Shown one piece after another: positions 1 through 10,735 of a DNA stretch of 64,000 nt. The stretch is from Saxidomus purpurata (lineage: Eukaryota; Mollusca; Bivalvia; Venerida; Veneridae), in assembly GCA_022818135.1 (NCBI GenBank), contig JAFMSR010000015.1:1923059-1987058 (forward strand), read 5' to 3'. The notes beneath the pieces were generated by a model that did not search any database, was not told the DNA's origin, and saw only the letters and a program-made list of their open reading frames with translations. The stretch's first letter is position 1. Each line of letters starts with the position of its first letter. A program made the position numbers and the translations under genes.

Positions 1-1045
1 TTTCTGCAGTTAAAAATCCATCCGCAGTTGTGTATGTCATTAATTTAGTAATAAGAACTTCAATTATATCATTGCATGCTTTAGGAATTGTTTTCTTTAC
101 CAAATGGTCCCAATTTTTCTCTGACTTTATGGCAGTCTTCAATTCTTCCATCCCAATTGGATTACTTTCACGGCCAGAGACGATCTCCAGAAATAACTTT
201 CCGGATGGGTATAGATCAAGACGAGGTTTTACTTTTACCTGTAGCTTCTCTAAAATCTGTTGTTGTTCAAGTGTGTTATTATCAAGTTGTTCTTGTTCTT
301 TTCTTTTCACATAAAGTTTTATTATGGTAGGTGGGAAATAATGACCTGTGTACCCATGCGAAATGGTGAAAAGCTTTTCATCGACACGCTTTGCTGATCC
401 CAAATCACAAATTTGTAAGACGTTCTGGTGGTTTATCAGGATATTTCCAAAGTGGAGATCACAATGCACAAAACCTTTTGCATGCATGTAAGAAATACCG
501 GACAATAAATTGTTGAACCATGTCAACAATATGTCTTGGTCAACGGGTTTCAAACTTATCTTACTGAGGATTGGGTCACCACCATGCTCTAAGAGAATTC
601 TAAAGCCACTCTGCTCTACAATTAAACCAATTAGTTTCACTATATTCTCATGTTGACACGCAAGCAAAGCTGTTACTTCCCTGATCACCGATTTTTTCAC
701 CTTTCTTTCAATAAGTTTTCTCTTTTCTAAGTCTACATGTTTGATGACAAATTTAAACCCAGATCTATTATCCTTGCAAGAGTATACACTTCCAAAGAAT
801 CCTTTCATTTCTTCAATATTCTCGCGCATATAATGATTTCCGAGTTCATATCTTCCATCAGAAATGTAAACGTGGCGACAGTAAGAAGCCAACACTACAC
901 CTGTGCTTTCTTCAGACGTCTCTGCAGTGAGTAAATCATTTATTTGGACCCTTGGTCCATAATCTATACCAATATATCCAAGCGTTCCTCCTAGTCTTAA
1001 TCCGGTAAAATCTGAAATATTTGGAACTGGATATTTCTCTGCCAT
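1..1045 (-). CDS. Atypical protein kinase, 3' end cut by window edge
   Basis: An open frame of 348 codons runs from an ATG at 1045 to the left edge with no stop. The ATG has a strong context (AAAATGG) and an in-frame stop lies upstream at 1067-1069. Residues about 80-345 read as a protein kinase domain: a glycine-loop-like GFFGSVYSC (82-90), VIK with Lys102, a likely helix-C Glu123, HENIVKLIG (132-140), catalytic loop HCDLHFGN (194-201) with Asp196 and Asn201, DLG in place of DFG (214-216), and DLYPSG (277-282) for subdomain IX. All main catalytic residues are present. Odd points: HRD is HCD (non-RD type), the residue two after the catalytic Asp is His rather than Lys, and the APE motif is degenerate (FPPT). 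The first 80 residues match nothing I recognise. No intron is visible, so it may be a retrocopy or a member of an intronless expanded family. The substrate is unknown. Confidence 0.8.
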   Translation of the reverse strand, partial: MAEKYPVPNISDFTGLRLGGTLGYIGIDYGPRVQINDLLTAETSEESTGVVLASYCRHVYISDGRYELGNHYMRENIEEMKGFFGSVYSCKDNRSGFKFVIKHVDLEKRKLIERKVKKSVIREVTALLACQHENIVKLIGLIVEQSGFRILLEHGGDPILSKISLKPVDQDILLTWFNNLLSGISYMHAKGFVHCDLHFGNILINHQNVLQICDLGSAKRVDEKLFTISHGYTGHYFPPTIIKLYVKRKEQEQLDNNTLEQQQILEKLQVKVKPRLDLYPSGKLFLEIVSGRESNPIGMEELKTAIKSEKNWDHLVKKTIPKACNDIIEVLITKLMTYTTADGFLTAE

Positions 1046-1756
1046 TTTCTGACGCGCTCCTGAGTATCATCAGATCTACAAATGTAACCTATGGCCAATT
1101 TACTCAGTAAGTAAGAATAAACTCACGGTTGCCGAGGGTTCTTGATATAAAATCCTGTGTGTAAAGAACACTATATCATTTGCACGGTTTCTTCTCTTAA
1201 TTACACACTCGTTAAAAAATTAACGAATCAGTGTCTCACATATTCAAACACAATCTAGAATAGCCTTCAAACATAAACGAAGACGATCTGAAATATACAA
1301 AGATTAACAATCATGAGTCTCGTGTTTACAATGTATCAACGAGAATATCTATAATTCCCTAAAACAATATAATATCGTTAACATGGTTAATATTAATAAT
1401 AATCATAAGACATTTAATATGATCAATCTGTACTTAATACATAGTAAACTTAACAAGAAGCTTCGCCAGACAAATATAAGCTTCGTCAGTCTGTCAACTC
1501 CAGTTATCTGCCGTATTAAGTGATTTATCACCGAAAACTCTAAACCTCTTATACACGTTGGTTCCAGTACTGCTATTTGATTTAAACAATAAAATAACAC
1601 ACAGACATACATTATATTACATAAGAGTCAGTGTACCCAATTTCGCAAACTTTTCATGACAAATCGACTATTTACACAAAAGAGCTCAACATTCAATTTA
1701 TCATAAAAAATGAACATTTTTTCACATTTTTTTCTACTTTCTCTTTCTTCTATAAT
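1046..1756. other. Upstream region of the kinase gene, no gene seen
   Basis: AT-rich sequence that would hold the promoter and 5' UTR of the minus-strand kinase gene. I see no clear TATA box, no repeat ends and no convincing coding segment; the short ORFs here have no recognisable content. Confidence 0.5.
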
Positions 1757-2750
1757 CAGGGTTGGCATGGTATTTCCCGATGCGGTAAGTCCCGGTGGCA
1801 ATTCCCGGTATTATTCTGGGAAATCACAAAAGTGGGAAATACTGGGAAATACTCAAAGTTTCAACAAAGTACAGTTTATTTTTGACAATTTTCAACAAAG
1901 TGCACTTTATTTTGACAAAAATACCCGCAAAATATCTGACAAATTTATAGCATTTACACACACACACATGTACTACGACAATTTCAAAATTGATTTTATT
2001 GTTTTTACTATCATAGGTCACCTTGGTGACCATGAATGTTCCTTAAACACCAGTCCAATTCCTCTTTTGACTTTAACATGCAGAAGCAAAACACAAGTTT
2101 TGTTGCTTTTTTCACACCAAGTCTGTTTCGAAGTTTTGTTTGAATACAAGCAAAATTAGAAAACACTCCCTCAATGCCACCAGAGCTAGCTGGCATAACC
2201 AGAAGTTTTCTTGCAAGTTCTCAAAGTTCCAGACTCACAGCTTGATGATATGATATCGTAAAAATTCTAAACAGGATCTTTAGGCTTCATGTTAATGTTA
2301 ACACTCAAGGGATAAGAAGTGGAATTAAGTACTTTCATTAAGAATAAAAGCAATTTTTGAGAGATTGATTGAATGTGCAGTTGTTTGATTTATGATTTTT
2401 TTTCACTATTTTGTTACAATCACAATGGATGGATTTACTGTACAGCAAAGTACAGTTAGTTTATTTGCAACTTATAAATATGTGCTATAGTTTAGTTATC
2501 AAGTGCTGGGGCTATGCTGTATAGCTGTAACAGTTAGCAGTGACACTTTAATCACCTGTAATTTACAGTGTATAATTGGACTATTGTGAAAGGACTATAA
2601 TGATGTCTGCAGCAGACATGACCAAGTTTAGAGGACCAACTTATGACATATGTGTGGTCTGGAGAGTGTTTCCCAGTATTTCCCGGGAAATACCAGTATT
2701 TCCAGCCGTCCTGGGAAATACGAGTATTCCCTGTCTTTTTGCCAACCCTG
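1757..2750 (-). mobile_element. Non-autonomous hAT transposon (994 bp) with 8-bp TSD
   Basis: The ends are inverted: CAGGGTTGGCA at 1757 and TGCCAACCCTG ending at 2750. They are flanked on both sides by the same 8 bp, TCTATAAT (1749-1756 and 2751-2758). CAGGG termini with an 8-bp duplication are the hAT superfamily signature. Subterminal sequence is rich in GGGAAATAC and TTCCCGG words at both ends, likely transposase-binding repeats. Inside, on the minus strand, is a remnant of the C-terminal hAT dimerisation region. At 994 bp it is far too short for a full transposase, so it is an internally deleted copy. Confidence 0.92.
2011..2217 (-). pseudogene. hAT transposase C-terminal (dimerisation) remnant
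   Basis: The minus-strand reading gives ARKLLVMPASSGGIEGVFSN, continuing with IQTKLRNRLGVKKATKLVF. The hAT C-terminal dimerisation region has the form L-x-x-P-A-S-S-x-x-x-E-R-x-F-S followed by K-x-R-N-R-L. About 68 residues remain, ending at a stop at 2011. Upstream the frame soon hits a TGA, so the rest of the transposase is lost or shifted. It lies inside the 994-bp hAT element and cannot encode a working enzyme. Confidence 0.85.
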
Positions 2751-2758
2751 TCTATAAT

Positions 2759-3299
2759 GACATCATACCATTAGCCCGCTCGATTATAAACATCTAAAAT
2801 TTGACCGGTTCAGCCAAAATTGTGGACCCGTTTTCGCACATCCTGTTATTTGTAGAACAACAGAACGGTAAAGAAAATAAGATGATGAAAAAGATGGAAT
2901 AACAATTTAAAGCTTGTAAAATTAATATAATTTCACATTTTCTGTCTTTTGTGTATTATATAGACTTCAACAAAAGTATACTGGTACACAGAACATTGAA
3001 AACCACTATTATTTTATTTCTTAGTACTTTATATAGACTTCAAGGAATACATGTACCTTATTATAGTCACAATCTGCAAATTTATGCAACGGCTTTAACA
3101 TATTGTAGAGACTTCACAACATCAATATTGTGTAAAAAAAAAAAAGCTTAGCTAAAATTAGCATAGAGTCACTGGGTTCTGCACTGTAGATCAAATTATT
3201 CGATTAAATATTGAAAATTTTAAGCAATATTTTTTAAAGTTGTGCCTCGTGTTATATTGGTAGTTACAAGACTTTTGGGTAGTAACTGTGGTGGAGAAG
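2759..3299. other. No gene seen
   Basis: AT-rich sequence between the hAT element and the LINE, with a short A-run near 3134-3145. No coding or repeat structure that I can support. Confidence 0.4.
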
Positions 3300-3905
3300 C
3301 TCGTCAATTTAGGAGTCACGAAAATAGGTCAAAAGTACTCGTGAGAATCATATACTCGATCTGTTCCTGACAAACAACCCTTCTATTGTAAACAGAACAA
3401 ATGTCATCCCATGTATCAGTGATCATGATGCTGTCCTGGTTGACACATTCCGCCTGAATGAAAGTACAAAAACCTCGCAAAATCCACCTAGAAACATACA
3501 AGAAAGCTGACTGTGATGGTCTTAGGTCACATATAACAAATCTCCATAACTCCCTCACCAGGTCACAAAGGTACATGTATATCAAGGATTCAGTAGAAGA
3601 ACTCTGGCAAACCATCTCCAGCTCCATAGAGGAAGGGGTCAACACCTTTATCCCATCCAAATGGTCATCCTCCAATATAAACTCCTCTGGATTAAGGTCA
3701 ACCTTAAACGCCTATATAGAAAACGGGATAAAGCATACAAAAAGTACAAGAGTCATAACTAAAATAAATTTAAAGATTGCTATCTCAGTCTAAAACATCT
3801 ATGTAGAAAAGAAACAAAAATAGCGTACCAGAACTATCTTGAAGACATCCTAAATATAAACAATGACACTTCACAAGAATAAAACCAGTCACAATACAGA
3901 CCAAA
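3300..3905 (+). pseudogene. LINE ORF2 5' part: endonuclease end and linker
   Basis: Frame-shifted coding remnant. Near 3357-3452 it reads LDLFLTNNPSIV, then CISDHDAVLVDTF, the end of an apurinic-type (EEP) endonuclease with the catalytic SDH motif. After a frameshift near 3455 it continues into the linker between endonuclease and reverse transcriptase, and after another shift near 3690 reads RLYRKRDKAYKKYK, typical of Jockey/CR1/I-group LINEs. The reading is broken near 3905 by an unrelated insertion and resumes near 5145. At least two frameshifts and several stops show it is dead. Confidence 0.82.
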
Positions 3906-4179
3906 CACTAAAAAAATACTCTTTATTTGTTATTTGAGACCCCTTGCGGGTAACCTCATTTATTCATACATGATACAATTATAGTAATAAAATACAGGTT
4001 TTAATGTTTTACATAAGGCATAGTGGTTTTACATTAAAAACAGTTAAAGTAGTAATGTTTAATCTTTTTTCATCCCACTTAATAGAAAAGGCAAAATAGT
4101 TTGATAGGTAAACAAAAAACAAACAAAAATTCTAGAAAATTTGAAAAAAGAAGGAGAAAAAGAAGAAAAAGTGTTTAAG
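3906..4179. repeat. Inserted sequence of unknown family inside the LINE
   Basis: Between the LINE linker and the HINE-like repeat is about 270 bp unrelated to either. It contains GACCCCTTGCGGGTAACC and AATAAA-like words on the minus strand, suggesting the 3' tail of another minus-strand retroelement. I cannot assign it. Confidence 0.35.
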
Positions 4180-5140
4180 GCGGGGGGGGGGGGGCAAAGT
4201 GAAATTCGTAAAAATGGCGTCTGTAGAAATTGTAAAATTAAAAAAAAGATCTTAAAAGAAAATAAAACAGTCATCTGCAACTAGAACAATACATTAATAC
4301 AATTCAACATCGACTTTGACCCTAGTGAAAAAGTCACCTTGACTGTTTCCCGTGTGTTCTTGGGCAAAGACACCTGCTTAAAACAATTTTAAAATTAAAA
4401 AGAAACAAAATTGAGAAAAAAAAACTATTTTTAATAAATGACCTTGACCTCCTAAATTTGTTTTTTGCATAAAACAATTTAAAACTCAAAAAATAAAAAT
4501 AAAATCGAAAAAAAAAATATTGCTCAAAACAATATAAAAAAAATGTATATATATCTTCCTCTCCATGCTACCTACACACCAAGTTTCATTGCAATTCCTA
4601 ACTCATGTTATTAAGCGGAAACCATTCTACAATTCCTGGTCACTGTGACCTTGACCTGCGACCTACAAATCTCAAAATCAAAAGGGGTCCTCTACCGGTA
4701 ATCCACATCCAAGATACTAGGCCCAAGCGTTCTCGAGTTATCGTCCGGAGACCGTTCTACAATTCTGGGTCACCGTGACCTTGAAGTCTGACCTACTGAC
4801 CTCAAAATCATTAGGGGTCAACTGTTTGTCATGACAAACCTCCACATCAAGTTTGAAGATGCTAGGCCCAAGCTTTTTCAAGTTATCATCCGGAAACCGT
4901 TATATTATTCCGGGTCACTGTGACCTTGACCTTTGACATACTGACCTCAAAACCAATAGGGGTGTGCTGGTCATGACCAACCTCCAAATCAAGTTTCAAG
5001 ATCCTATGCCCAAGCGTTCTTGAGTCATCATCCGCAAACCAGTTGGTAGACGGACGGACGGACCGACCGACCGACCGACCGACCGACAGACTGACTGACA
5101 TCAGCAAACCAATATACCCATTTTCTTCGAAGGGGGCATA
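4180..5140 (-). mobile_element. HINE-like repeat (GTGACCTTGACC family), minus strand
   Basis: Carries repeated GTGACCTTGACC blocks about 130 bp apart and a GACC-rich stretch at 5050-5092 (the reverse complement of GGTC/GTCC runs). Its 5' terminal palindrome ends with GGGGGCATAATG near 5140, so it is read right to left. The left part matches the 3' part of the copy at 45863-47643 (shared GTCTGTAGAAATT-like words). A run of 14 G lies at about 4183-4196. It splits the LINE reading frame between 3905 and 5145. Confidence 0.7.
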
Positions 5141-6565
5141 ATGAAAGAACAGGATCTGGCAGATGTAGGTCGAGATATTCCTGGTTAAACATTCAGTCCC
5201 ATAACCCGATGCCTAATATTGATATTTCCGTGAATGGTATTGAGAAACTTCTCAAAAACCTAAACCCCAATAAGGCTGCAGGACCAGACCAGATTATACC
5301 AATTATACATAAAAACACATGTAAAGATTTAATTGCTCCAATCCGTGCTGAATTACTAAAAAAATCCCTGCAGACCAGTAACCTTCCCGAAATATGGAAA
5401 AGGGCAAATGTAGCCCCCGTTTATAAAAAAGGCACCAGGTCAGACCCAGCAAACTACCGCCTAATCTCGTTATCTGAATTCTGTATAAAATCTCGTTATC
5501 TGAATTCTGTATAAAACCCTGAAACATATTGTATCATCAAGTTTCTGATACAAAACATTCACTAGATCTAATCTGTTCTATGAATGGCAACATGGTTTCC
5601 GAGAAAAACGGTCATGCCAAACTCAACTCCTCATGTTGCTAGATGATATTCTCCAGTCTGTAAACCGAAGAAGTCAAGTAGCCTTAATACTTTTTGCCTT
5701 CTCAAAAGCTTTCGATATGGTAAATCATGTAAAACTACTGTATAAGTTGCATTACAATGGCATTAGGGGTCAAAGTCTCAAGTGAATCAAAGGTTTCCTA
5801 GTAAACAGTAGGTCACAGTATGTAGTGGTAAATGGCTCAACATCTAGTACCACACCAGTCTCTTCCGGTGTTCCCCAGGATTCGGTCCCTGGGCCGTTTC
5901 TGTTTCTTAAATATATAAACGATCTACCTGACTATGTTAAATTTTCCAAAGTCCGTCTCTTTGCAGATGTCACAGCTCTCTATATGTCACTGTCTGTCTC
6001 TTCTCATTCAAATCATTTACAACAGGATTTGCACCAGCTAGAACTTTGGGAATCAAAATGGGACATGAAATCCAATCCATCGAAATGCCTGGTTACTCAG
6101 ATCACCAAACGAATGTCAGTCATAGATACACAATGCATCCTCCACAACACCACCTTAGAATCAGTTTCCTCGGCTAAATACCTGGGCGTAACCATATCAA
6201 ATGACTTATCATGGAACAAACACATAGACAACATCACAAAAAAAGCTAATCAAACACTGGGTTTTCTAAGACGAAACATCAAAGTTCACTCGGAAGGGTT
6301 AAAGTCACCTGCATACACGTGTATGGCCCAAGCTTGGATACAGCTCCTCTGTCTGGTCCCCTAATACAGGAACTCTCATTGACAAACTTGAGTTTGTACA
6401 GCGCAGGGCAGCCCGCTGGACCAGGCATGACTATGGCCGGATGTCCCGTGTCATTGATATGTTGACTTACCTACAGTGGCGGCGTCTTGGTCTTCGGCGC
6501 ATTGACCTATCTCATCCTGAATACAAGATTCACAGATATTGTCATGATGTCTGGTCCAGAGTTAA
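5141..6565 (+). pseudogene. LINE ORF2 reverse transcriptase (Jockey/CR1/I group), dead
   Basis: Resumes the LINE after the insertion. RT motifs appear in order: NPNKAAGPDQI (near 5260), WKRANVAPVYKKG (5395), NYRLISLS (5453), QHGFREKRSCQTQLL (5588), FSKAFDMVNH (5700), a GVPQDSVPGP block (5868), LFADVTALYMS (5957), NPSKCLVTQ (6073), KYLGVTISNDLSWNKHI (6177), and a C-terminal LEFVQRRAARW block (6386) after a frameshift. Several changes destroy activity: the catalytic FADD is FADV, the Asp two residues before FSKAFD is gone, GVPQG is GVPQD, and TGA interrupts the frame near 5783. A perfect 26-bp tandem duplication sits at about 5467-5518. Confidence 0.88.
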
Positions 6566-7050
6566 ATATGGCGGTTAGTCAGATTGAACATGTATATGTC
6601 TCCCTAAATAAACCTGCTTTGTTTTTAACCTGTTTAACCAACCTTACTCAGGTGGGATTTTCAGTCCTTTGTGAATGGGGCCGGGGCCCTTGGAATTGTG
6701 AAAATTAGCGGCGCAGTACTCAAATTTGTGAAAAAAATCATTTTGACCAAAATATATATGAAGTAATTAAATCAGGGTGATAAGACAATGTTTCAAACAA
6801 TGCATTTAATACTCTATTCATTGTAATGTAACTTGAGTAAGGCCTACTTCATGTTGTTTCAAAAAGTGTAACTGTTTCATTGGAGCCCCATGTTTTAAGT
6901 TCCGCAATCTGAACAAAACCAAACATATTTGTTTGCAATTTCTTTAAGAATATATATACAAATATTGAATTAAATATTATTGCAATGTTTATAGCATTTT
7001 AAAAGACACATAAAAGGTTGACAAAACTAAGAAATAGTAGTTTCCATGAG
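6566..7050. other. LINE 3' flank, no gene
   Basis: AT-rich sequence probably including the LINE 3' UTR. It holds a short block, TTTGTGAATGGGGCC at about 6668, that recurs in similar form near 7402. No coding potential that I can support. Confidence 0.35.
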
Positions 7051-7051
7051 A

Positions 7052-7463
7052 AATTAGTGATTTTTTTCAGGCCGATTTGGGGCCGAATGTCTGCCCCATT
7101 CCGGTTCAAAAATAATATATATTTTCCCTCAAAATGCTGACAAAAAGCAATAAAAACGCTTCAGAAACAGTTCTTGTAATTATCTTATAGCTTACATGTG
7201 AAATAGTTAGCCGAAAATCGTCGATTTTATGTTTGTCACTTATTTTCTTAAAAAGTATGCAAACAAATACGTGGATTTAAGTGTTTCCGATAACGCTGTT
7301 AAATAAACAATTAAACTGGAACAAAAAGTCCAATGTAATTTTTTAAGAACTGTCAATTGTGAATTTTTCCTCAAAATTTGGTGAAAAAACTATACTTTTT
7401 GGCTTTGTGAATTGGGCCGAATTTCGTCCCCAAATCGGCCTGAAAACACTTCACTCTTAATTC
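7052..7463. mobile_element. Candidate MITE with inverted ends
   Basis: TTCAGGCCGATTTGGGG near 7066 is mirrored by CCCCAAATCGGCCTGAA near 7427-7444, and the pairing extends outward in weaker form to AATTAG/CTTAATT. Total span is about 410 bp. No transposase is present and I could not identify a clean target duplication, so the superfamily is unknown. Confidence 0.55.
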
Positions 7464-7964
7464 TTTTTATTTCAGTTCTTATTAACATTCTATCAGTTGA
7501 CGCGTGTCAAGTCTAGGTACCCAGTAGGGGTTTGACTAAATGGAAGATAGATAGTAAAGTTGAAATGTCGGCTGTTTGCTTTGTTTTCTACATAAGTAAC
7601 TTTATTAATTGACTTCTTTCCTTGTGTTTTTGTAAGATGATTGCTATTTATTTTTTACAGTATCGAAAGTCAAACCATGATATTTATCAGTTTGTAAAAT
7701 GGGTCTGCCTTGCAGTCGAAATATTGAGGCTACTATTGGCCTTACTACTAACATTTAATCCCCCGAATGACAAATCTAAACTCAATCTAAATAACATCAA
7801 TACTATGAAATACCTCTATAACCATTTGCATCCTAATCTTTGCAAAGTTTTACACAAAACAACGGGAACAACATGTCTGACCAGTGTCTTGCTTCCGGGT
7901 CGTACGGTGGGGGAATGTGTATTATCCGGCTATATCCGGCCATCATTGTACGGTTTGACGGATG
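7464..7964. other. No gene seen
   Basis: Sequence between the MITE candidate and the tandem-repeat block. Short ORFs only, none recognisable. Confidence 0.35.
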
Positions 7965-8016
7965 ACGCGGACACCGTTGGAAACCTGACATTCTGAAGTT
8001 TACAAAAATTAAATTC

Positions 8017-8977
8017 CGACGGCGTCGGCGTTGGTGTCACACCTTGGTTAAGTTTTTCGTACCACCCCACTTTATTTCAAAACCATTAGAGGTATGGCTT
8101 TAAAACTTACCATACTTGTTTACCATTATACCCTCCATCTACAGACAAGAGGACATAACTCTGTCAATGTTTTTGTCAGAATATTGGCCATTTTTTTACT
8201 TAGAAAGTGTATTGAGCTTGGTTAAGTTTTTCGTACCATGCCGCTTTTTTTCAAAACCATTACAGATATTGCTTTGAAACTTACTATACTTATTTACCAT
8301 CGTTACGTCCATCAACAGACAAGACAACATAACTTTGTCAAGGTTTTTGTCCCCTTTTTAACATAGAAAATACATTGAATATGGATAAAATCCACTTATT
8401 GACTTAACCCTTTGAGATATTGCTTTGAAACTTTGAATGCTTGTATGCATTATTACCTCCATCTGTATGCAAGAGGAGGTAACTCTGTCAATGATTTTTT
8501 TAATTTAAGGCCCTTTATCGACTTAAAATTTTGGTTCCCAAACACAGGCAGGAGAAGGTAACTGTGTCAAGGATTTCATTTTAATTATGGCCCTTTTCGA
8601 CTTTTCATTCAACTTTCAAAATTTTCTTTCATGTCAACTTGTTGAATTTTCTATTTGAGATATTACTTTGAAAGTTATACTTATGTACCATTATGACACC
8701 TATCTGTAACGCTGTGAAAATGTTTCTTGATTTGTACTTAGAAATTCATAGTTAAAGTCTTGTGTGCAACTGGCACTGTCATGCACATATAACATTAACC
8801 ACTTGAAGCATTAATTTAAAACTTTACTGTAGTATTCAGGGATATCAATCAAGTTTGATAACTCTTGACTTAATATTTTGCTACTTGTGGCCCTTGTTTA
8901 TACAGATCCTTGTGGGGTTTTGTTTTATTGACAAGCACTGAAAAAAGTCGAGCGCGCTGTCCTACTGACAGCTGTTG
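8017..8977 (+). mobile_element. HINE-like repeat, GTTAAGTTTTTCGTACC family
   Basis: Starts in the GGCGTCGGCGTTGG segment and has about four diverged units with TTGAAACTTA, ACCATTATACCCTCCATC and ATAACTCTGTCAA words. It ends with a GTCGAGCGCGCTGTC block, a small hairpin (CTGTCCTACTGACAG) and CTGTTG before T-rich host sequence. The 3' part matches the end of the 40975-42505 element (same GTCGAGCG, hairpin, CTCTTG order). The 5' hairpin is missing, so this copy is truncated. It lies inside the tandem repeat block. Confidence 0.72.
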
Positions 8978-9295
8978 TTTTATAAACCAATACAATTTAT
9001 ATACCATTGGAAAGCTGACATTCTGCAGTTTCCGAATATGCAAACATTTTTAAAATCCGACAGCATTTATATTTTCTACATCAGTTTGAACATTGCTATA
9101 TTTTTAACAATAGCCAACATCGATTACTGGAGGTGAGAAACTACGGTCCTACCCATTTTTTCTTCTTCATTATTTTATAAACCAATAGAATGTGTATACC
9201 GTTGGAAAGCTGACATTCTGCAAGTTACGAATATTTAAAAATTAAGAAAATCTGACCACATTTACCTAGTATCAATTTGAAAATGGTCCTTTTTT

Positions 9296-9671
9296 ATGCC
9301 CCCGAAGGGTGGCATATTAAAATCGCACCATCCGTCTGTCCATTTGTCCTTCCGTCCGACTGTGCGTCCGTCCTTACACATTTTCGTGTCCGGGCTGTAA
9401 CTTTCTCATTCATTGATTGATTTTAAAATAACTTGACGCAAATGTTCAGCACATCAAGACAATGTGTCGCGTGCAAGAACCACGTCCCTACCTCGAAGGT
9501 CAAGGTCACACATAGAGTTTAAAAGTAATGGAATACTGTATGCATGGTAACTCTGTCATACATGGAAGGATTTAAAAATTACATGGCACAATTATTGAGC
9601 ACATGGAGAGGGCACAGACTGTGTGACACTTCTTTCGGGGGCATTTTGTCACTTGTGAGGGACAGCTCTTG
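9296..9671 (+). mobile_element. HINE-like element, ATGCCCCCGAAGG family, short copy
   Basis: Begins ATGCCCCCGAAGGGTGGCAT, a terminal hairpin, followed by CCGTCTGTCC-type sequence, one GGTCAAGGTCACA block, CTTTCGGGGGCAT, and an end of GGGACAGCTCTTG before T4. The uninterrupted target is visible near 9960-9985 in a parallel repeat unit: a CTTTTTAAACAATAGCC target became CCTTTTTT-element-TTTTAAACAATAGC. This fixes the ends to within a few T residues and shows insertion into a T-run. Confidence 0.85.
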
Positions 9672-10084
9672 TTTTAAACAATAGCAAACATCGATTTCGG
9701 CAGTTGGGTAAATACGGCCTTCGTCAATTATTCCTTTTCATTTGGCATAAACCATTATAACTTACATATTGTTGGAAGGCTATTATTCAGCAGTTTACGA
9801 ATATGTAACCATTGCTGAAAGCTGACGATATTTGCCTTTTCTACATCAATATGAACAATTTGTATAAAGTTGGAAAGCTGATATTCTGCATTTTACGAAT
9901 ATTTAAAAAATTAGAAATCCGACCACATTTACCTTTTGTGTATCAATTTGAAAATGGTACTTTTTAAACAATAGCCAAAATCGATTTCCGCAGTTGGGTA
10001 AATACGGCCTTCGTCAATTATTCCTTTTCATTTGGTATAAACCATTATGATTTACATATTGTTGGAAAGCTATTATTCAGCAGT

Positions 10085-10735
10085 CTACGAATATGTAACA
10101 TTTTCCACATCAATAGGAACACTGTACGTTTTTTTCGAAGTCCAACCTCCATTTCTGAAGGAACATCCATTTTCATCATACTTTTTTACAGATATATTCG
10201 ATGTGAGTGTGTCATGAGCAATCCTCAGAGAAGAACATTCCAAGAAGTGTATGCTCCTTGACAGTTGGAATTGGTTGATCAAGCATTATCAATGGATTAT
10301 GTTCTGGCTTATTTCGTTTTATCGTTAAAACAATTGATTCAGACTTTGCAGGATTAAAAGACACTAGCCTACAGTTACTGTCGGCCGAATCAGATTTTTT
10401 TTCAATATTAGATTGAAATGTGCGGTGAGCAGAGTCAAGAGTGTTTACTATCATATAGAGACTTGTGTCATCGGCAAACAGATTAATATGAGAGCCAATG
10501 CTTTGGACGATATCATTTATGTAACCAAGAAAGAGAAGAGGACCCAGTATAGATCCCAGGGAAACACCGGCGGAACCCAAAGACACTTAAGTTTCAATAA
10601 CAATTCTTTGTGTCACACTTTGTCAAATGCCTGGCTCATACCAAAGAACACTACATGTACTTCTAGTCCATTATCTAGAGCGTTTCTATAGTTATCATCT
10701 ATAGAAGCATCAGTTGGTTGGTGGTAGAGTCAATT
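10085..10735 (-). pseudogene. Second LINE reverse transcriptase fragment
   Basis: Read on the minus strand it gives an RT palm remnant: NGLEVHVVFFGMSQAFDKV (near 10630-10690), then [19 protein letters not shown] (10505-10560), an intact [10 protein letters not shown] catalytic box (about 10457-10486), [10 protein letters not shown], and [13 protein letters not shown]. The first catalytic Asp is Gly, a TGA replaces a Trp after AFDKV and another after EDCS, and a segment between the two palm motifs is deleted. Its sequence differs from the 3.3-6.6 kb LINE, so it is a separate family. Confidence 0.83.

Larger units (their letters stand above)
7965..10110. repeat. Diverged tandem repeat block with two nested insertions
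   Basis: A unit containing TTGGAAAGCTGACATTCTGC or close variants, followed by TTTACGAATAT, recurs at about 7971, 9010, 9204, 9770, 9869 and 10060. Each unit also carries variants of ATAAACCATTATAA and of the TAGCCAACATCGATT word. The block is interrupted by one HINE-like element at about 8017-8977 and another at 9296-9671. One unit (near 9955-10025) preserves the uninterrupted form of the second insertion site. Confidence 0.75.

Noticed and set aside
10413..10691. Plus-strand 92-codon ORF
   Set aside because: It is the antisense shadow of the minus-strand LINE reverse transcriptase fragment.
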